NCBI RefSeq assembly: GCF_001548675.1
Contig: NZ_CP010834.1
Span: forward strand, 1,151,501-1,215,500
Source: Methanobrevibacter sp. YE315
GTDB lineage: Archaea > Methanobacteriota > Methanobacteria > Methanobacteriales > Methanobacteriaceae
Length of the DNA: 64,000 bases
Reading direction: 5' to 3'
Positions within the stretch are counted from its first letter, which is position 1; every line of letters starts with the position of its first letter. Under the pieces are notes generated by a model. That model saw only the letters and a program-made list of their open reading frames with translations. It was not told where the DNA came from and did no database searches. A program made the position numbers and the translations under genes. Positions 15,647-24,401 of the stretch are shown here, piece by piece.

Positions 15647-16606
15647 ATGAAAATTAATATCTTGATTGACCCATTATTGTTAATACAGTTTTTTAGAGAC
15701 CAGATAGCCCATGGAGCCTTTAACTCATTTTTTGTAGCGTGTTCCATTTTCGGAGAAACCCTTACTGCAACAATCCTAATAGCAATAGTCTATTGGTGCC
15801 TGGATAAGAAATTAGGAGAATATCTTCTTCTAGGCCAGGCCGGTGGGGAGCTGGTGAACGGTCTTGCCAAGGTTGTCGCATGCGTATATCGCCCATGGAT
15901 ACTTGATTCAAGAATCAAACCTGTATCCGAAGCAATTGCAACGGCTACCGGATATTCATTTCCAAGCGGACATGTAACCACCGCCACAGTATTATTCGGA
16001 GGGGCCGCCTTAAGGGGCAAATTCGGCAAATACTTAAATATTGCTTTAATCGTTTCCTTGATACTTGTTGCATTTAGCCGCAACTATCTGGGAGTACATT
16101 CAGTTTTGGATGTAATTTTCGGCTTTCTCTTCACATTGATTGTACTTATAATATTTTCCAAACTCTTCGATAGTCTTGACGAAATGCCAAACCTTGACAT
16201 CATCATTTCAGTTGTTGGGATAATAATTTCAATCATGATTGTTGCCTTTGCATTGACAAAATCATATCCTCTTGACTATGACTCTGCAGGCAGATTGATA
16301 GTTGATCCGGCAGTCCTGACAATAGACACTTTTAGAAATGCGGGAATTTCCGTGGGTACATTCATAAGCTGGCCAATCGAGAGAAGATTCATCAAATTTG
16401 CAACTGACGGAACCATGGAAGCAAAAGCTGCAAGATGCATATTTGGCTTTATCTCATTGGAGTTCATTATAAATGTTATCTGTCCACTGATGGGAAATGG
16501 CGCATTAGGAAATTTCCTTCAAACATTCATTGTAATGGTATTTATAATATTGATATATCCTACAATCATTAAACTGTTTCAAAAAAATAACCTAAATGGC
16601 AAATAA
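15647..16606 (+). CDS. PAP2-family membrane phosphatase
   Basis: A 319-residue protein with about seven membrane segments. The three PAP2 motifs are present in order: KVVACVYRP (KX6RP type), SFPSGHVTTAT (PSGH), and SRNYLGVHSVLD (SRX5HX3D). Such enzymes hydrolyse lipid phosphates such as isoprenyl or phosphatidate phosphates at the membrane. The N-terminal extension LIDPLLLIQFFRDQIAHG and the long C-terminal membrane part are typical of the larger archaeal/Firmicute subgroup. ATG at 15647 follows CAGGTG; a GTG one codon earlier is possible. Confidence 0.88.
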   Translation: MKINILIDPLLLIQFFRDQIAHGAFNSFFVACSIFGETLTATILIAIVYWCLDKKLGEYLLLGQAGGELVNGLAKVVACVYRPWILDSRIKPVSEAIATATGYSFPSGHVTTATVLFGGAALRGKFGKYLNIALIVSLILVAFSRNYLGVHSVLDVIFGFLFTLIVLIIFSKLFDSLDEMPNLDIIISVVGIIISIMIVAFALTKSYPLDYDSAGRLIVDPAVLTIDTFRNAGISVGTFISWPIERRFIKFATDGTMEAKAARCIFGFISLEFIINVICPLMGNGALGNFLQTFIVMVFIILIYPTIIKLFQKNNLNGK

Positions 16607-16653
16607 GCATTCCTATCGTAAGCATTATATTGGATAAAATAAATAATTTAAAT

Positions 16654-17805
16654 ATGGAAAGGAAAACTAGATTATTGATATTGTCATTGTTCATTATGGC
16701 GTTTTCAACGTCTACTTTCCTCAGCATATCTGGAGTGATACCTGAAATCGGCGCGTATTACCATGTGCCATTTTTATATGCAAGCTTGTTTGTCGGTTTG
16801 TTTGCTTTTATCCTAGCCATTACCGGTTTATTCCTACCACAATACATTTCAAAATTTGAAAGGAAGAAATTTTTTGTCATATCGCTCATTATCTTTTCAA
16901 TATCAAGTTTTTCACAGATTTTCATAAGCAATTTTTATTTGGCATTGATCGCTAGGGTAATCCCTGCATTCTTCTATTCTTCAGTAATAAGCATAGCCTT
17001 AACCATAATGTCTGAAATATCTCTAAAAAATACAAACAGGGTAATCTTAGGGGTTTCATCAGGAACAATACTTGGACTGTCAATCTCCACTTATATATCT
17101 ATAAGATATGGATATCCAATTGTAAACGTATGGCTCTTTTTGATTAACGTTTTAGCCTTGATTATCATTATGCTATTTTTCCCAAAGATGGACGGTAAAA
17201 TCAAAAGGCCTGAATTTGAGTTTCATGAGATTACTTCAACAAAATTCATTGTTACTGTAATTTTCATATTGTTTTTAGGAATCTCAGTAAGTACAATATA
17301 CAATTATTTTGCAGTAATCCTATCATCATTAACCCATATCAGCGAAGAGCTGACCTTATCAATCTTCCTGCTATTCAACGGATTCGCTTCCATGATCGGA
17401 ACAACACTATTCGGATATCTATTAATAAAAAATTCAAAATTTGCCGTTTTAATATATCCAATCGCATTTGCAGCCGTTATCCTGACGATGGGAATGCTTA
17501 TCGAAATTCCAACCCTGACATTCATAACTTTAATGGCATTCGGTTTTCTAGATGGATCCATGCATACAATCGCCCAATTCTGGATTACTTCAGCCCTGAA
17601 AGATACACCAGAATTTGCCAACGGATTCTATTTATTCATCAACAACTTCAACAGAACAATAGGTATTCTTATAGGAGCATTTATAGTCAGCTATATGAAT
17701 ATACATCTTCTCTTCACACTGCCTATCATATTCTTGCTCTTTTCAGTTATTTTTGTCAGATACAGAATTAAAAAATACCCCGAATCCTGTGAAAACATTC
17801 AATAA
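16654..17805 (+). CDS. MFS transporter, paralogue of the gene at 9835
   Basis: A 12-TM transporter of 383 residues from the ATG at 16654; a TTG at 16630 would add eight residues. It aligns with the protein at 9835 over its length: NRVILGVSSGTILGLSIS corresponds to NRVVLGISAGSILGLSVT, and DTPEFANGFYLF to ESPEFANGIFLL. The basic loop FERKKFF follows helix 2. Substrate unknown. It starts shortly after the PAP2 gene, in the same direction, with no clear ribosome binding site. Confidence 0.85.
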   Translation: MERKTRLLILSLFIMAFSTSTFLSISGVIPEIGAYYHVPFLYASLFVGLFAFILAITGLFLPQYISKFERKKFFVISLIIFSISSFSQIFISNFYLALIARVIPAFFYSSVISIALTIMSEISLKNTNRVILGVSSGTILGLSISTYISIRYGYPIVNVWLFLINVLALIIIMLFFPKMDGKIKRPEFEFHEITSTKFIVTVIFILFLGISVSTIYNYFAVILSSLTHISEELTLSIFLLFNGFASMIGTTLFGYLLIKNSKFAVLIYPIAFAAVILTMGMLIEIPTLTFITLMAFGFLDGSMHTIAQFWITSALKDTPEFANGFYLFINNFNRTIGILIGAFIVSYMNIHLLFTLPIIFLLFSVIFVRYRIKKYPESCENIQ

Positions 17806-17922
17806 AATATAATTTATTCTTAAGGAAAAATATCTTGCAAAGTTTATATAATATTAAAAATATAGGAAATTGTAAAGGCATATAATATTTTTATTGAATA
17901 AATTCTAAAAAATGATAATACA

Positions 17923-19311
17923 ATGAAACAAAAAACTTTAGATACAAAAACCAGGAATTTAATACTGATTCTGTTCCTGATAGGCGTATTCATGGGTTCA
18001 CTGGATACGGGAATAATAGGTCCGGTACTGCCTTCCATTGAACAGAGCTTTCACCTGACAAGCAGAGAATCAAGCTGGATATTTACACTCTTTGTAATCA
18101 CTTTCATGATCGGTTCTCCAGTAATGGCGAAGTTTTCAGACTTTTACGGTCGTAAAAAGATTTTTATCTTGGATGTTCTGCTATTTGGAATCGGGTCATG
18201 TCTGATTGCATTTTCCATGAATATCGAATCCATATTTTTAGGAAGAATCATACAGGGTTTTGGCTGTGGAGGAATTTTCCCTGTCGGTGGAGCATTCATT
18301 GGTGATGAATTCCCATTAGAAGAACGTGGGAAAGCATTAGGAATTCTCGGAAGCGTATTCGGAATTTCTGCAATTGGCGGACCTCTTGTTGGAGCTGCAT
18401 TAATTCCATTTGGATGGAACTGGTGTTTTACAATAAACATTCCAATCAGCATATTTCTTGTGATTTTTGCATGGCATATCCTTCCCGATATGGAAAACAG
18501 CAGAAAGCTTAAAATAGACTATTTGGGAATCGTAATACTGAGCCTGCTTGCGATATTCCTGTCATATGGATTGAATCAGATTGACTCAAGCAACTTCATA
18601 AACAGCATATTGTCCTTAAATGTGCTTCCATTTTTAATCATGTTCATTATTCTAATCCCAATTTTCTTTAAAGTTGAAAAAAAAGCGGAAGAATCCATTG
18701 TAGCTATACATATGCTGAAAAACAAGGACATAAGTATCGCCTGTATTGAAACATTGGCCTATGGAATAATCTACTCTTCTGCAATATTCATTCCATCCCT
18801 TGTTATTCTTTCAATGGGTCTGAATGACCAGTACGCAAGCCTGATGCTGATTCCTATTTTGGGAGTCAATGCCGTTGCCGCACCTATACTCGGAAAAATC
18901 TTGGATTCCACAGGGTCACGAAAAATCATGGCTATTGGAACATTGCTTTTAACTGTAGGCCTCCTGATTATTGCAATTTACCCAAGCAATTTCATATTAT
19001 TCATTATAGCAGGATGTCTAATCGGAGTAGGCCTTGTAACAATCATCGGAGCTCCTTTAAGATACATAGTTTTAAGTGAAGCAAAACCTTATGAAAGGGG
19101 TGCAGGACAAGCTATTGTAAATATGTTATCCAGTGCAGGCCAATTGATAGGCGGTGCCCTTATCGGAGGAATAATAGCATCATTTTCAGGAATTACAGGT
19201 TATAAAATAAGCTTGTTTTTAGGTGCTATTGTGGCATTCATCGCATTTTTATTCACCCTGAAATTAAAAAGCCGCGACGAGCAGATAGCCACAATGAAAG
19301 CAAACCAGTAA
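17923..19311 (+). CDS. MFS drug-efflux transporter, 14-TM (DHA2) type
   Basis: A 462-residue transporter with about fourteen membrane segments. Signature stretches are FMGSLDTGIIGPVLPSIEQSF (helix 1, with the acidic residue of the DHA2 group), SDFYGRKK (loop 2-3) and IQGFGCGGIFPVGGAFI (helix 4-5). The family exports hydrophobic drugs and dyes using the proton gradient. Preceded by its own TATA box (AAAGTTTATATAATATT near 17838) and a 60-bp leader. Not in an operon with the preceding gene. Confidence 0.88.
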   Translation: MKQKTLDTKTRNLILILFLIGVFMGSLDTGIIGPVLPSIEQSFHLTSRESSWIFTLFVITFMIGSPVMAKFSDFYGRKKIFILDVLLFGIGSCLIAFSMNIESIFLGRIIQGFGCGGIFPVGGAFIGDEFPLEERGKALGILGSVFGISAIGGPLVGAALIPFGWNWCFTINIPISIFLVIFAWHILPDMENSRKLKIDYLGIVILSLLAIFLSYGLNQIDSSNFINSILSLNVLPFLIMFIILIPIFFKVEKKAEESIVAIHMLKNKDISIACIETLAYGIIYSSAIFIPSLVILSMGLNDQYASLMLIPILGVNAVAAPILGKILDSTGSRKIMAIGTLLLTVGLLIIAIYPSNFILFIIAGCLIGVGLVTIIGAPLRYIVLSEAKPYERGAGQAIVNMLSSAGQLIGGALIGGIIASFSGITGYKISLFLGAIVAFIAFLFTLKLKSRDEQIATMKANQ

Positions 19312-19362
19312 GAAATCATTAAAGAAAAAACTTTATTAATAGTGATTTTTAGAATATTTTTT

Positions 19363-19788
19363 ATGAAAAGAAATTTTTTAATTTTAATGGCAATTTTTGT
19401 TGTTTTGACAGTATCATCCGCAGTTTATTCTGTTGATTTTGAAAACACAACAATTCCAGGATTGAATATAACTACTGATATTGATTCTGCTTTCAATGTT
19501 GCACAAAGTCAAAATAAAACCGTAGTTATCATATTTGATCAGGAAAGCTGCGTTTACTGCGACATGTTAAAAAAGGATGTTCTGTCAAATAGTGATGTTC
19601 AAAAAGAATTGAATGAAAACTTCGTTGTTGTTCTGGTTGACATCAACAAAAATCCTAACATAGCTGCTGAATATAATGTCTTTGGAACTCCTATTATCCA
19701 GTTTATAGATTCTGACGGTAAATTGATTAATAAAATCGAAGGATATGTGGACAGTGATGAATTTTTACAATCCATTAAGGAGATTTAA
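19363..19788 (+). CDS. Thioredoxin-like protein, exported or membrane-anchored
   Basis: A 141-residue protein with an N-terminal hydrophobic segment (FLILMAIFVVLTVSSAVYS) and a thioredoxin fold. The redox motif is ESCVYCDMLKKDV, a CxxC of the DsbD-gamma/SoxW type, followed later by YNVFGTPIIQF with the cis-proline. It probably acts outside the membrane on protein disulfides. The gene ends just before the CcdA-like gene, and the pair would pass reducing power across the membrane. The ATG at 19363 gives a normal signal; a GTG seven codons upstream is less likely. Confidence 0.88.
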   Translation: MKRNFLILMAIFVVLTVSSAVYSVDFENTTIPGLNITTDIDSAFNVAQSQNKTVVIIFDQESCVYCDMLKKDVLSNSDVQKELNENFVVVLVDINKNPNIAAEYNVFGTPIIQFIDSDGKLINKIEGYVDSDEFLQSIKEI

Positions 19789-20409
19789 ATGGAAATAATC
19801 CCTTTCATTTCATTTTTTACCGGCGTAATTTCAATATTATCCCCATGTATTTTACCGATTATTCCTATTTTCGTGGCATTCAGCCTAAAATCCAAGTCCA
19901 AAAGTGAGATAATATCTTTTACTTTAGGTTTGCTCAGTATTTTTGTAGTTATCATATTCCTGACTGGATTCTTCACTTCAATAGTCTACAGCTACATCGC
20001 CTATATCAGAATCCTTTCGGCAATTCTGCTTTTGGTTATCGGAATCCTGATGTTGGTTGATTATTCTTTCAGCTTTAAAGCTTTAACTCCAAAAAACAAA
20101 GATGGTGTTGTTGGTTCATTTATTTTAGGTTTTTTAACCTCTATTTCATGGGCTCCCTGTTATAGTGCTTATCTGATTTCTCTTATTTCATTACTTGTCA
20201 GCACCAACAGCGGATTATATGCTATTTTTAATTTAATCTTATATTGCCTCGGCTTTGCTTTAACCCTGTTTATCTTAAGTTTAATAATCTCAAAAATCAA
20301 TTTGGAAAGGTTAATAACAAAAACCAAATACATCCCAAAAATATTTGCAATTTTAATTATTATAAGTGCAATTTACTTGCTTTGGGAGTCTTTTAAGGTG
20401 TTGATTTAG
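19789..20409 (+). CDS. CcdA/DsbD-like transmembrane thiol-disulfide transporter
   Basis: A 206-residue protein of six membrane segments. It has the paired cysteines of the family: LSPCILPIIPIF in helix 1 and SISWAPCYSAYL in helix 4. CcdA moves electrons from cytoplasmic thioredoxin to extracytoplasmic thiol proteins. The ATG follows the stop of the thioredoxin-like gene directly (TAAATGG), so the two are translationally coupled and almost certainly partners. Confidence 0.9.
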   Translation: MEIIPFISFFTGVISILSPCILPIIPIFVAFSLKSKSKSEIISFTLGLLSIFVVIIFLTGFFTSIVYSYIAYIRILSAILLLVIGILMLVDYSFSFKALTPKNKDGVVGSFILGFLTSISWAPCYSAYLISLISLLVSTNSGLYAIFNLILYCLGFALTLFILSLIISKINLERLITKTKYIPKIFAILIIISAIYLLWESFKVLI

Positions 20410-20411
20410 TT

Positions 20412-20474
20412 TTAGTCATCTGATTTTTCTTCATCTTTAATCTTTTCTTTCAAGTTTTCAATTCCGATTATCAT
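20412..20474 (-). CDS. 20-aa ORF behind a DtxR-like site
   Basis: The ORF encodes MIIGIENLKEKIKDEEKSDD. It has a strong ribosome binding site (GGAGGT, 7 nt before the ATG), a TATA-like TATTTATATAGG, and a palindrome at 20533-20548 upstream. The full promoter-RBS-start layout makes translation plausible despite the length. It could also be the 5' part of a regulatory RNA. Function unknown. Confidence 0.4.
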   Translation of the reverse strand: MIIGIENLKEKIKDEEKSDD

Positions 20475-20532
20475 TTTGTTTACCTCCGCCATTCAATTTT
20501 AATTAATACTTATTTTTTATCCTATATAAATA

Positions 20533-20548
20533 TTTAGGTATGCCTAAA
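20533..20548. promoter_or_regulatory. DtxR/MntR-like palindromic operator
   Basis: TTTAGGTATGCCTAAA is palindromic apart from its centre. TTAGG...CCTAA is the usual half-site pattern of metal-responsive DtxR-family regulators. It overlaps the region just upstream of the TATA box for the 20-aa ORF. Identification is by resemblance only. Confidence 0.5.
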
Positions 20549-20584
20549 TTTTTTATTTTTCAAAGATTACACAAAAAATATTTT

Positions 20585-20790
20585 AAAATAACCGGCCCAT
20601 TAAATGGGCCACGTTAAAAATTAATAAAAAATATGGAATAAAAAGTATGGGGAGACATACTTTTTATCTAAATTGTGGAATCCATCCTTTATTAAGGATA
20701 TTTGGGTTTTTGTTTCATCTTATTTAATTTTGGAGAAAAATATTTAGTCGAAACTATCTTATTTTAATTTCAACTAAGTAATAGTATTAA
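20585..20790 (-). ncRNA. Candidate structured RNA with three hairpins
   Basis: On the minus strand, a promoter (AGAAAAAC then TTTATATA, about 20799-20812) points into a region with three inverted repeats: ATCCTTAATAAAGGAT (about 20689-20704), AAAAAGTATG/CATACTTTTT (10-bp stem, about 20641-20666), and GGCCCATTTAATGGGCC (about 20591-20607). The only ORFs are a few codons long. A small regulatory RNA is plausible; a decayed gene is the alternative. Confidence 0.35.
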
Positions 20791-20817
20791 TTCAATAGTA
20801 TATAAAGTTTTTCTAGT

Positions 20818-20833
20818 GTAAGCGGTTACTTGC
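20818..20833. promoter_or_regulatory. Palindromic operator (GTAAGCGGTTAC) next to a leftward promoter
   Basis: Lies immediately upstream of a minus-strand BRE/TATA (AGAAAAACTTTATATA). About 30 bp of this promoter and operator match 24265-24300, including the flanking TTGCAT. Same site type as 8837 and 22055. Confidence 0.5.
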
Positions 20834-21003
20834 ATCTTTAAATGATAAAAAAAGATATTAGAATTAGTTAAATTAAAAAATAACATATTTAAATCAATTA
20901 AAAGAATAAATCTTAAATATAAAAATCAGCCTAAAATCAAAAAAGTATTTTATAACTTAAAACAAATGTTATAATGTTATATTATTAAATTGGATGGAAT
21001 GTT

Positions 21004-21963
21004 ATGAATATTGGAAATTTAGTTGGAAATACACCAATGATAAAAATCGATTATGAATATGAAGGCAAAAAAGGAAGCATATATTCTAAAATAGAATATT
21101 ACAATTATTCAGGAAGCATTAAAGACAGAATTGCATTATACATTATTCAAAAAGAAAAAGAAAGGGGCAACCTAAAAGAAGGCCAGCCAATCATCGAAGT
21201 TACCAGTGGAAATACAGGTATTGCATTCAGTGCTATCGGTGCCCTTTATGGTCATGATGTCCATATTTTCATGCCTGATTGGGTGTCTCTTGAAAGGAGA
21301 AAACTAATTGAAATGTACGGTGCCCATGTTCACCTCGTATCAAAAGAAGATGGTGGATTTAAAAAAGCTTTAGAACTTGTCGATGAATATGCTGATGAAA
21401 TAGGTGCATATAAACCACTCCAATTTGATAATGAATTAAATGTCGAAGCCCAATATAACACTACCGGCCAGGAAATCATTGATAAGATTCCTGATGTCAA
21501 TGCCTTTGTTTCAGGAATCGGAACTGGCGGAACCCTTATGGGAATCGGCAAAAGATTAAAAGACAATAACCCTGACTCCAAAATAATAGCTTTAGAGCCA
21601 AGCACATTATCAATCCTTAAAATGGGAATGGAGGAAGGAAGTCATATGATTGAAGGAATAGGCGATGACTTTATTCCTGGAATCGTTGATGAGAATCTAA
21701 TTGATGACATTGTACTTATTCATGATTGTGATGCCATCAACATGTCCAAACGTATAGCTAAGGAATTCGGTTTGGGAATTGGTATTTCAAGCGGCGCTAA
21801 CTTTTTAGCTAGCGTATTATCCGATAAAGATGATTTGAAAATAGCCACCGTCTTTCCGGATGACAACAAAAAATACATTACAACAAAACTATCCGAACCT
21901 ATCGACGAAGATCCAAAATTGCTTTCAAATAAAATAAATCTTATTGATTTTGAAGTAATTTAA
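21004..21963 (+). CDS. Cysteine synthase family PLP enzyme (CysK/CBS-like)
   Basis: A 319-residue fold-type II PLP enzyme. The lysine motif is SGSIKDRIALYI, the substrate-binding loop is EVTSGNTGIAFSAIGA, and the phosphate loop is GIGTGGTLMGIGKRL. The family makes cysteine from O-acetyl- or O-phosphoserine, or cystathionine from homocysteine; the exact substrate is unclear. The C-terminal part ends without a CBS domain. ATG at 21004 after GGATGGAATGTT. A long 5' region separates it from the operator at 20818; it is not obviously driven by that leftward promoter. Confidence 0.88.
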   Translation: MNIGNLVGNTPMIKIDYEYEGKKGSIYSKIEYYNYSGSIKDRIALYIIQKEKERGNLKEGQPIIEVTSGNTGIAFSAIGALYGHDVHIFMPDWVSLERRKLIEMYGAHVHLVSKEDGGFKKALELVDEYADEIGAYKPLQFDNELNVEAQYNTTGQEIIDKIPDVNAFVSGIGTGGTLMGIGKRLKDNNPDSKIIALEPSTLSILKMGMEEGSHMIEGIGDDFIPGIVDENLIDDIVLIHDCDAINMSKRIAKEFGLGIGISSGANFLASVLSDKDDLKIATVFPDDNKKYITTKLSEPIDEDPKLLSNKINLIDFEVI

Positions 21964-22054
21964 ATCTTTTTTCTTTTTTTATTCAACAAAATCTCATATG
22001 ATTATTCCAATTTTAAAATAATTTTAAATAATATTAAATTATTAAATATATTTA

Positions 22055-22070
22055 TTGCAAGTACTTGTAA
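22055..22070. promoter_or_regulatory. Palindrome TTGCAAGTACTTGTAA downstream of the marR TATA box
   Basis: A near-perfect palindrome placed just after the TATA-like AAATATATTTA and about 38 bp before the MarR ATG, where a bound repressor would block transcription. It shares the core with 8837, 20818 and 24284, so this MarR protein is the first candidate for the regulator of all four. Confidence 0.55.
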
Positions 22071-22107
22071 TAAATTTTTGAGTAATTATTTCAAAATGTG
22101 ATAATCA

Positions 22108-22641
22108 ATGAACGAAATTTTATTTCATAAATTGTATTTTATTAATGAAATTCTGGAACAGAAAAGTAAAACAAACCAATCCAAAATGAATAACATTTCC
22201 CGAGGTCAGGGAAGGGTTTTGGCCATCTTAAAAAGAAAAGATAATATACCTACTAAAGATTTGGCCATCATTTTGGGAATAAGCGTTTCTGCATTGAACT
22301 CCCTTTTGACAAAATTGGAAAAAAACGGTTTTATTGTCAAGGAACCTTCAATGGAAGATAAACGTGTTTTACTAGTTAAATTAACTGAAAAAGGACAAAA
22401 TGTCATTATAGAACCTTCAGTTGACTATAACATTTTCGATTGTTTAGACAACAATCAGAAACAGGAATTTGATAGCTATTTAAATTCAATAATTTATGAA
22501 ATTTTAAAAGACATTAAAAAAGACAATCCCAAAAAATTCGAAAAAACAACCCAAAAAAGAAATAATCTAATCAAGGAATTATTCAACAGCAGCAACGAGG
22601 ATATGTTTTGGTTTAATATGATTAATGAAAACGAGAAATAG
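22108..22641 (+). CDS. MarR-family transcriptional regulator
   Basis: A 177-residue winged-helix protein. The core is SRGQGRVLAILKRKDNIPTK (helix 1-2), LAIILGISVSALNSLLTKLE (recognition helix) and KEPSMEDKRVLLVKLTEKG (wing with the D-R salt-bridge motif of MarR). The C-terminal 30 residues are longer than usual. MarR proteins are dimers that release DNA on binding phenolic or drug ligands, and often control a neighbouring efflux pump; the next gene is an MFS transporter 65 bp downstream. A palindrome near its start site suggests autoregulation. Confidence 0.88.
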   Translation: MNEILFHKLYFINEILEQKSKTNQSKMNNISRGQGRVLAILKRKDNIPTKDLAIILGISVSALNSLLTKLEKNGFIVKEPSMEDKRVLLVKLTEKGQNVIIEPSVDYNIFDCLDNNQKQEFDSYLNSIIYEILKDIKKDNPKKFEKTTQKRNNLIKELFNSSNEDMFWFNMINENEK

Positions 22642-22706
22642 CGATACTTGCTATTTGATTAATAAATTATTCAAAAATTCATAAATTTACTAATCAGGGG
22701 ATTTGT

Positions 22707-24092
22707 ATGGATTTAACAAAAGAAAATGTTACTTTAATTGTATTTCTCATTACAGCAACAATTTTAAGTACTGCACAAACGGTTGTTACAACAGGTTTGA
22801 CAGGAATTATGGCAGATTTTCATGTTCCCTCAACTACTGTGCAGTGGATTTATTCATCGTTTCTGCTTGTTTTAGGTGTGATGATTCCGACATCTGCATT
22901 TATTGCACGCAGATATAAAATAAGAACAATACTCATTACTTGTTTAGGTTTATTCCTATTAGGATCAATCATATCCTACATTGCTCCTAACATTGACGTT
23001 TTAATTATAGGGAGAATAATTCAGGCTATCGGATCTGGTATAATATTGCCTATTACCCAAATCGTTATTCTTAGGATTATTCCAAAAGAGCAATGGCATA
23101 AATTTATGGGGTTGTTCGGTTTTATTATAGGAATAGCTCCTGCATTGGCGCCAACCATCGGAGGATACATTATCGATACGATCGGATGGAGAATGATATT
23201 TCTGGTATTCATAATAATAGCTATTCTTTTAATTGCAATATCCTTTATCGGAGTCAAATTCGAATTGGAAAACGATGCAACATATGATTTGGATTTCATT
23301 TCACTGATTCTGTGTTCAATCGGTTGTGTTGGAATAATGTTCGGTTTTTCAAATATCGCTGCAAACGGGTTAAGTTTTGTGCATGTGATTTTACCGATTG
23401 TTATTGGTGTAATAACATTAGCACTATTCTCACACCGCCAGTTCAACATTGAATATCCTCTTTTGGATTTAGGAATCTTGAAACACAAGTTTTTCTTCTA
23501 TGGAACCTTACTGTCTGCAATACTGTATTTCACCATGTGCGGATTAAATGTTATCATGCCATTATTCGTTCAAAACGTGGCTGGCCATACAGCAACCCAA
23601 TCAGGTCTTGTATTGCTTCCTGCAACAATAATCATGATTATATTCAACTTCCTTGGATCAATGCTGGCCTACAAGATTGGAGTGAGAAAAGTAATGATTG
23701 CTTCCTGTTTATTCACTATTGTCGGTTATCTGATTATGATGACTTATGATATAAACTCAAGTATCAATTACATGATGCTTACTCAAATAATAAGGGCTGT
23801 CGGTGCAGGTTTAGGTTTAATGCCATGTGTAACATGGACCATAAGTGTTGTATCAGGTAACCTTGAAGATGCAACTGCGATAAATACTACTGTAAGACAG
23901 ATTATCGGTGCAATCGGTTCTGCAATTGCTGTTGTGTTAATGGCAATATTTGCAGGCGGCAACATTAATAACAATGCAATATCTGTCACCGCATTTGGAG
24001 AAACTTCATTAGTGATGGCTATTCTGGCTGTTGTAATGTTAGTGATTGTATTATTGTATGTACACGACAATGTAGAAGTAGAGGAAGTTTAA
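22707..24092 (+). CDS. MFS multidrug transporter, 14-TM (EmrB/QacA type)
   Basis: A 461-residue DHA2-type transporter with about fourteen membrane segments. Helix 1 starts VIFLITATILSTAQTVVTTGLTG-like and loop 2-3 is IARRYKIRT. The motif IQAIGSGIILPITQIV marks helix 4-5. Exports hydrophobic compounds; substrate unknown. It lies directly after the MarR gene, with GGGGA before the ATG, and is probably its main target or shares its transcript. Confidence 0.88.
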   Translation: MDLTKENVTLIVFLITATILSTAQTVVTTGLTGIMADFHVPSTTVQWIYSSFLLVLGVMIPTSAFIARRYKIRTILITCLGLFLLGSIISYIAPNIDVLIIGRIIQAIGSGIILPITQIVILRIIPKEQWHKFMGLFGFIIGIAPALAPTIGGYIIDTIGWRMIFLVFIIIAILLIAISFIGVKFELENDATYDLDFISLILCSIGCVGIMFGFSNIAANGLSFVHVILPIVIGVITLALFSHRQFNIEYPLLDLGILKHKFFFYGTLLSAILYFTMCGLNVIMPLFVQNVAGHTATQSGLVLLPATIIMIIFNFLGSMLAYKIGVRKVMIASCLFTIVGYLIMMTYDINSSINYMMLTQIIRAVGAGLGLMPCVTWTISVVSGNLEDATAINTTVRQIIGAIGSAIAVVLMAIFAGGNINNNAISVTAFGETSLVMAILAVVMLVIVLLYVHDNVEVEEV

Positions 24093-24401
24093 TTAAACTC
24101 CCCTACTTATTTACTCTTTTTTCCTATGTTCATTTCTTTATCTTTTCTTAGAACTACGCTCAAGAACAGAAATTCAAAATTTCTGTATTATTAAAGATAA
24201 AAATTATATGTTTTTTAAGAATTTTAAATTATAATCGTGCTTAAAAATAGATTTAGAGTCATCACATATAAAGTTTTTCGAAAGTAAGCACTTACTTGCA
24301 TTTAAATACTTGAAAAATAAAGGAAAAATTAATATAAATTATATATAAAATAAAATAAGTTCAATATGAAAATTGAACCTTAAAGAGAGTATTTTTAATA
24401 T
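24093..24401. other. Convergent intergenic region with hairpin and leftward promoter
   Basis: Contains a hairpin with 9-bp stem (ACAGAAATT/AATTTCTGT, about 24166-24186), a leftward BRE/TATA promoter (CGAAAAACTTTATATG, about 24265-24280) with a palindrome upstream, and a second hairpin GTTCAAT/ATTGAAC (about 24359-24378) that may terminate the peptide transporter gene. No ORF above about ten codons follows the promoter, so a small RNA is possible. Confidence 0.45.
24284..24295. promoter_or_regulatory. Palindromic operator GTAAGCACTTAC
   Basis: Perfectly placed next to a minus-strand BRE and TATA box and almost the same sequence, over 30 bp, as the promoter at 20800-20833. Likely target of the MarR-type regulator at 22108. 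Confidence 0.55.

Larger units (their letters stand above)
20410..21003. other. Intergenic region with small ORF, operators and hairpins
   Basis: Nearly 600 bp without a large gene. From left to right: a 20-codon minus-strand ORF, its TATA box, a DtxR-like palindrome, three hairpins at about 20590-20705, a leftward promoter with an upstream palindrome at about 20800-20830, then AT-rich DNA upstream of the cysteine synthase homologue. Confidence 0.6.
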
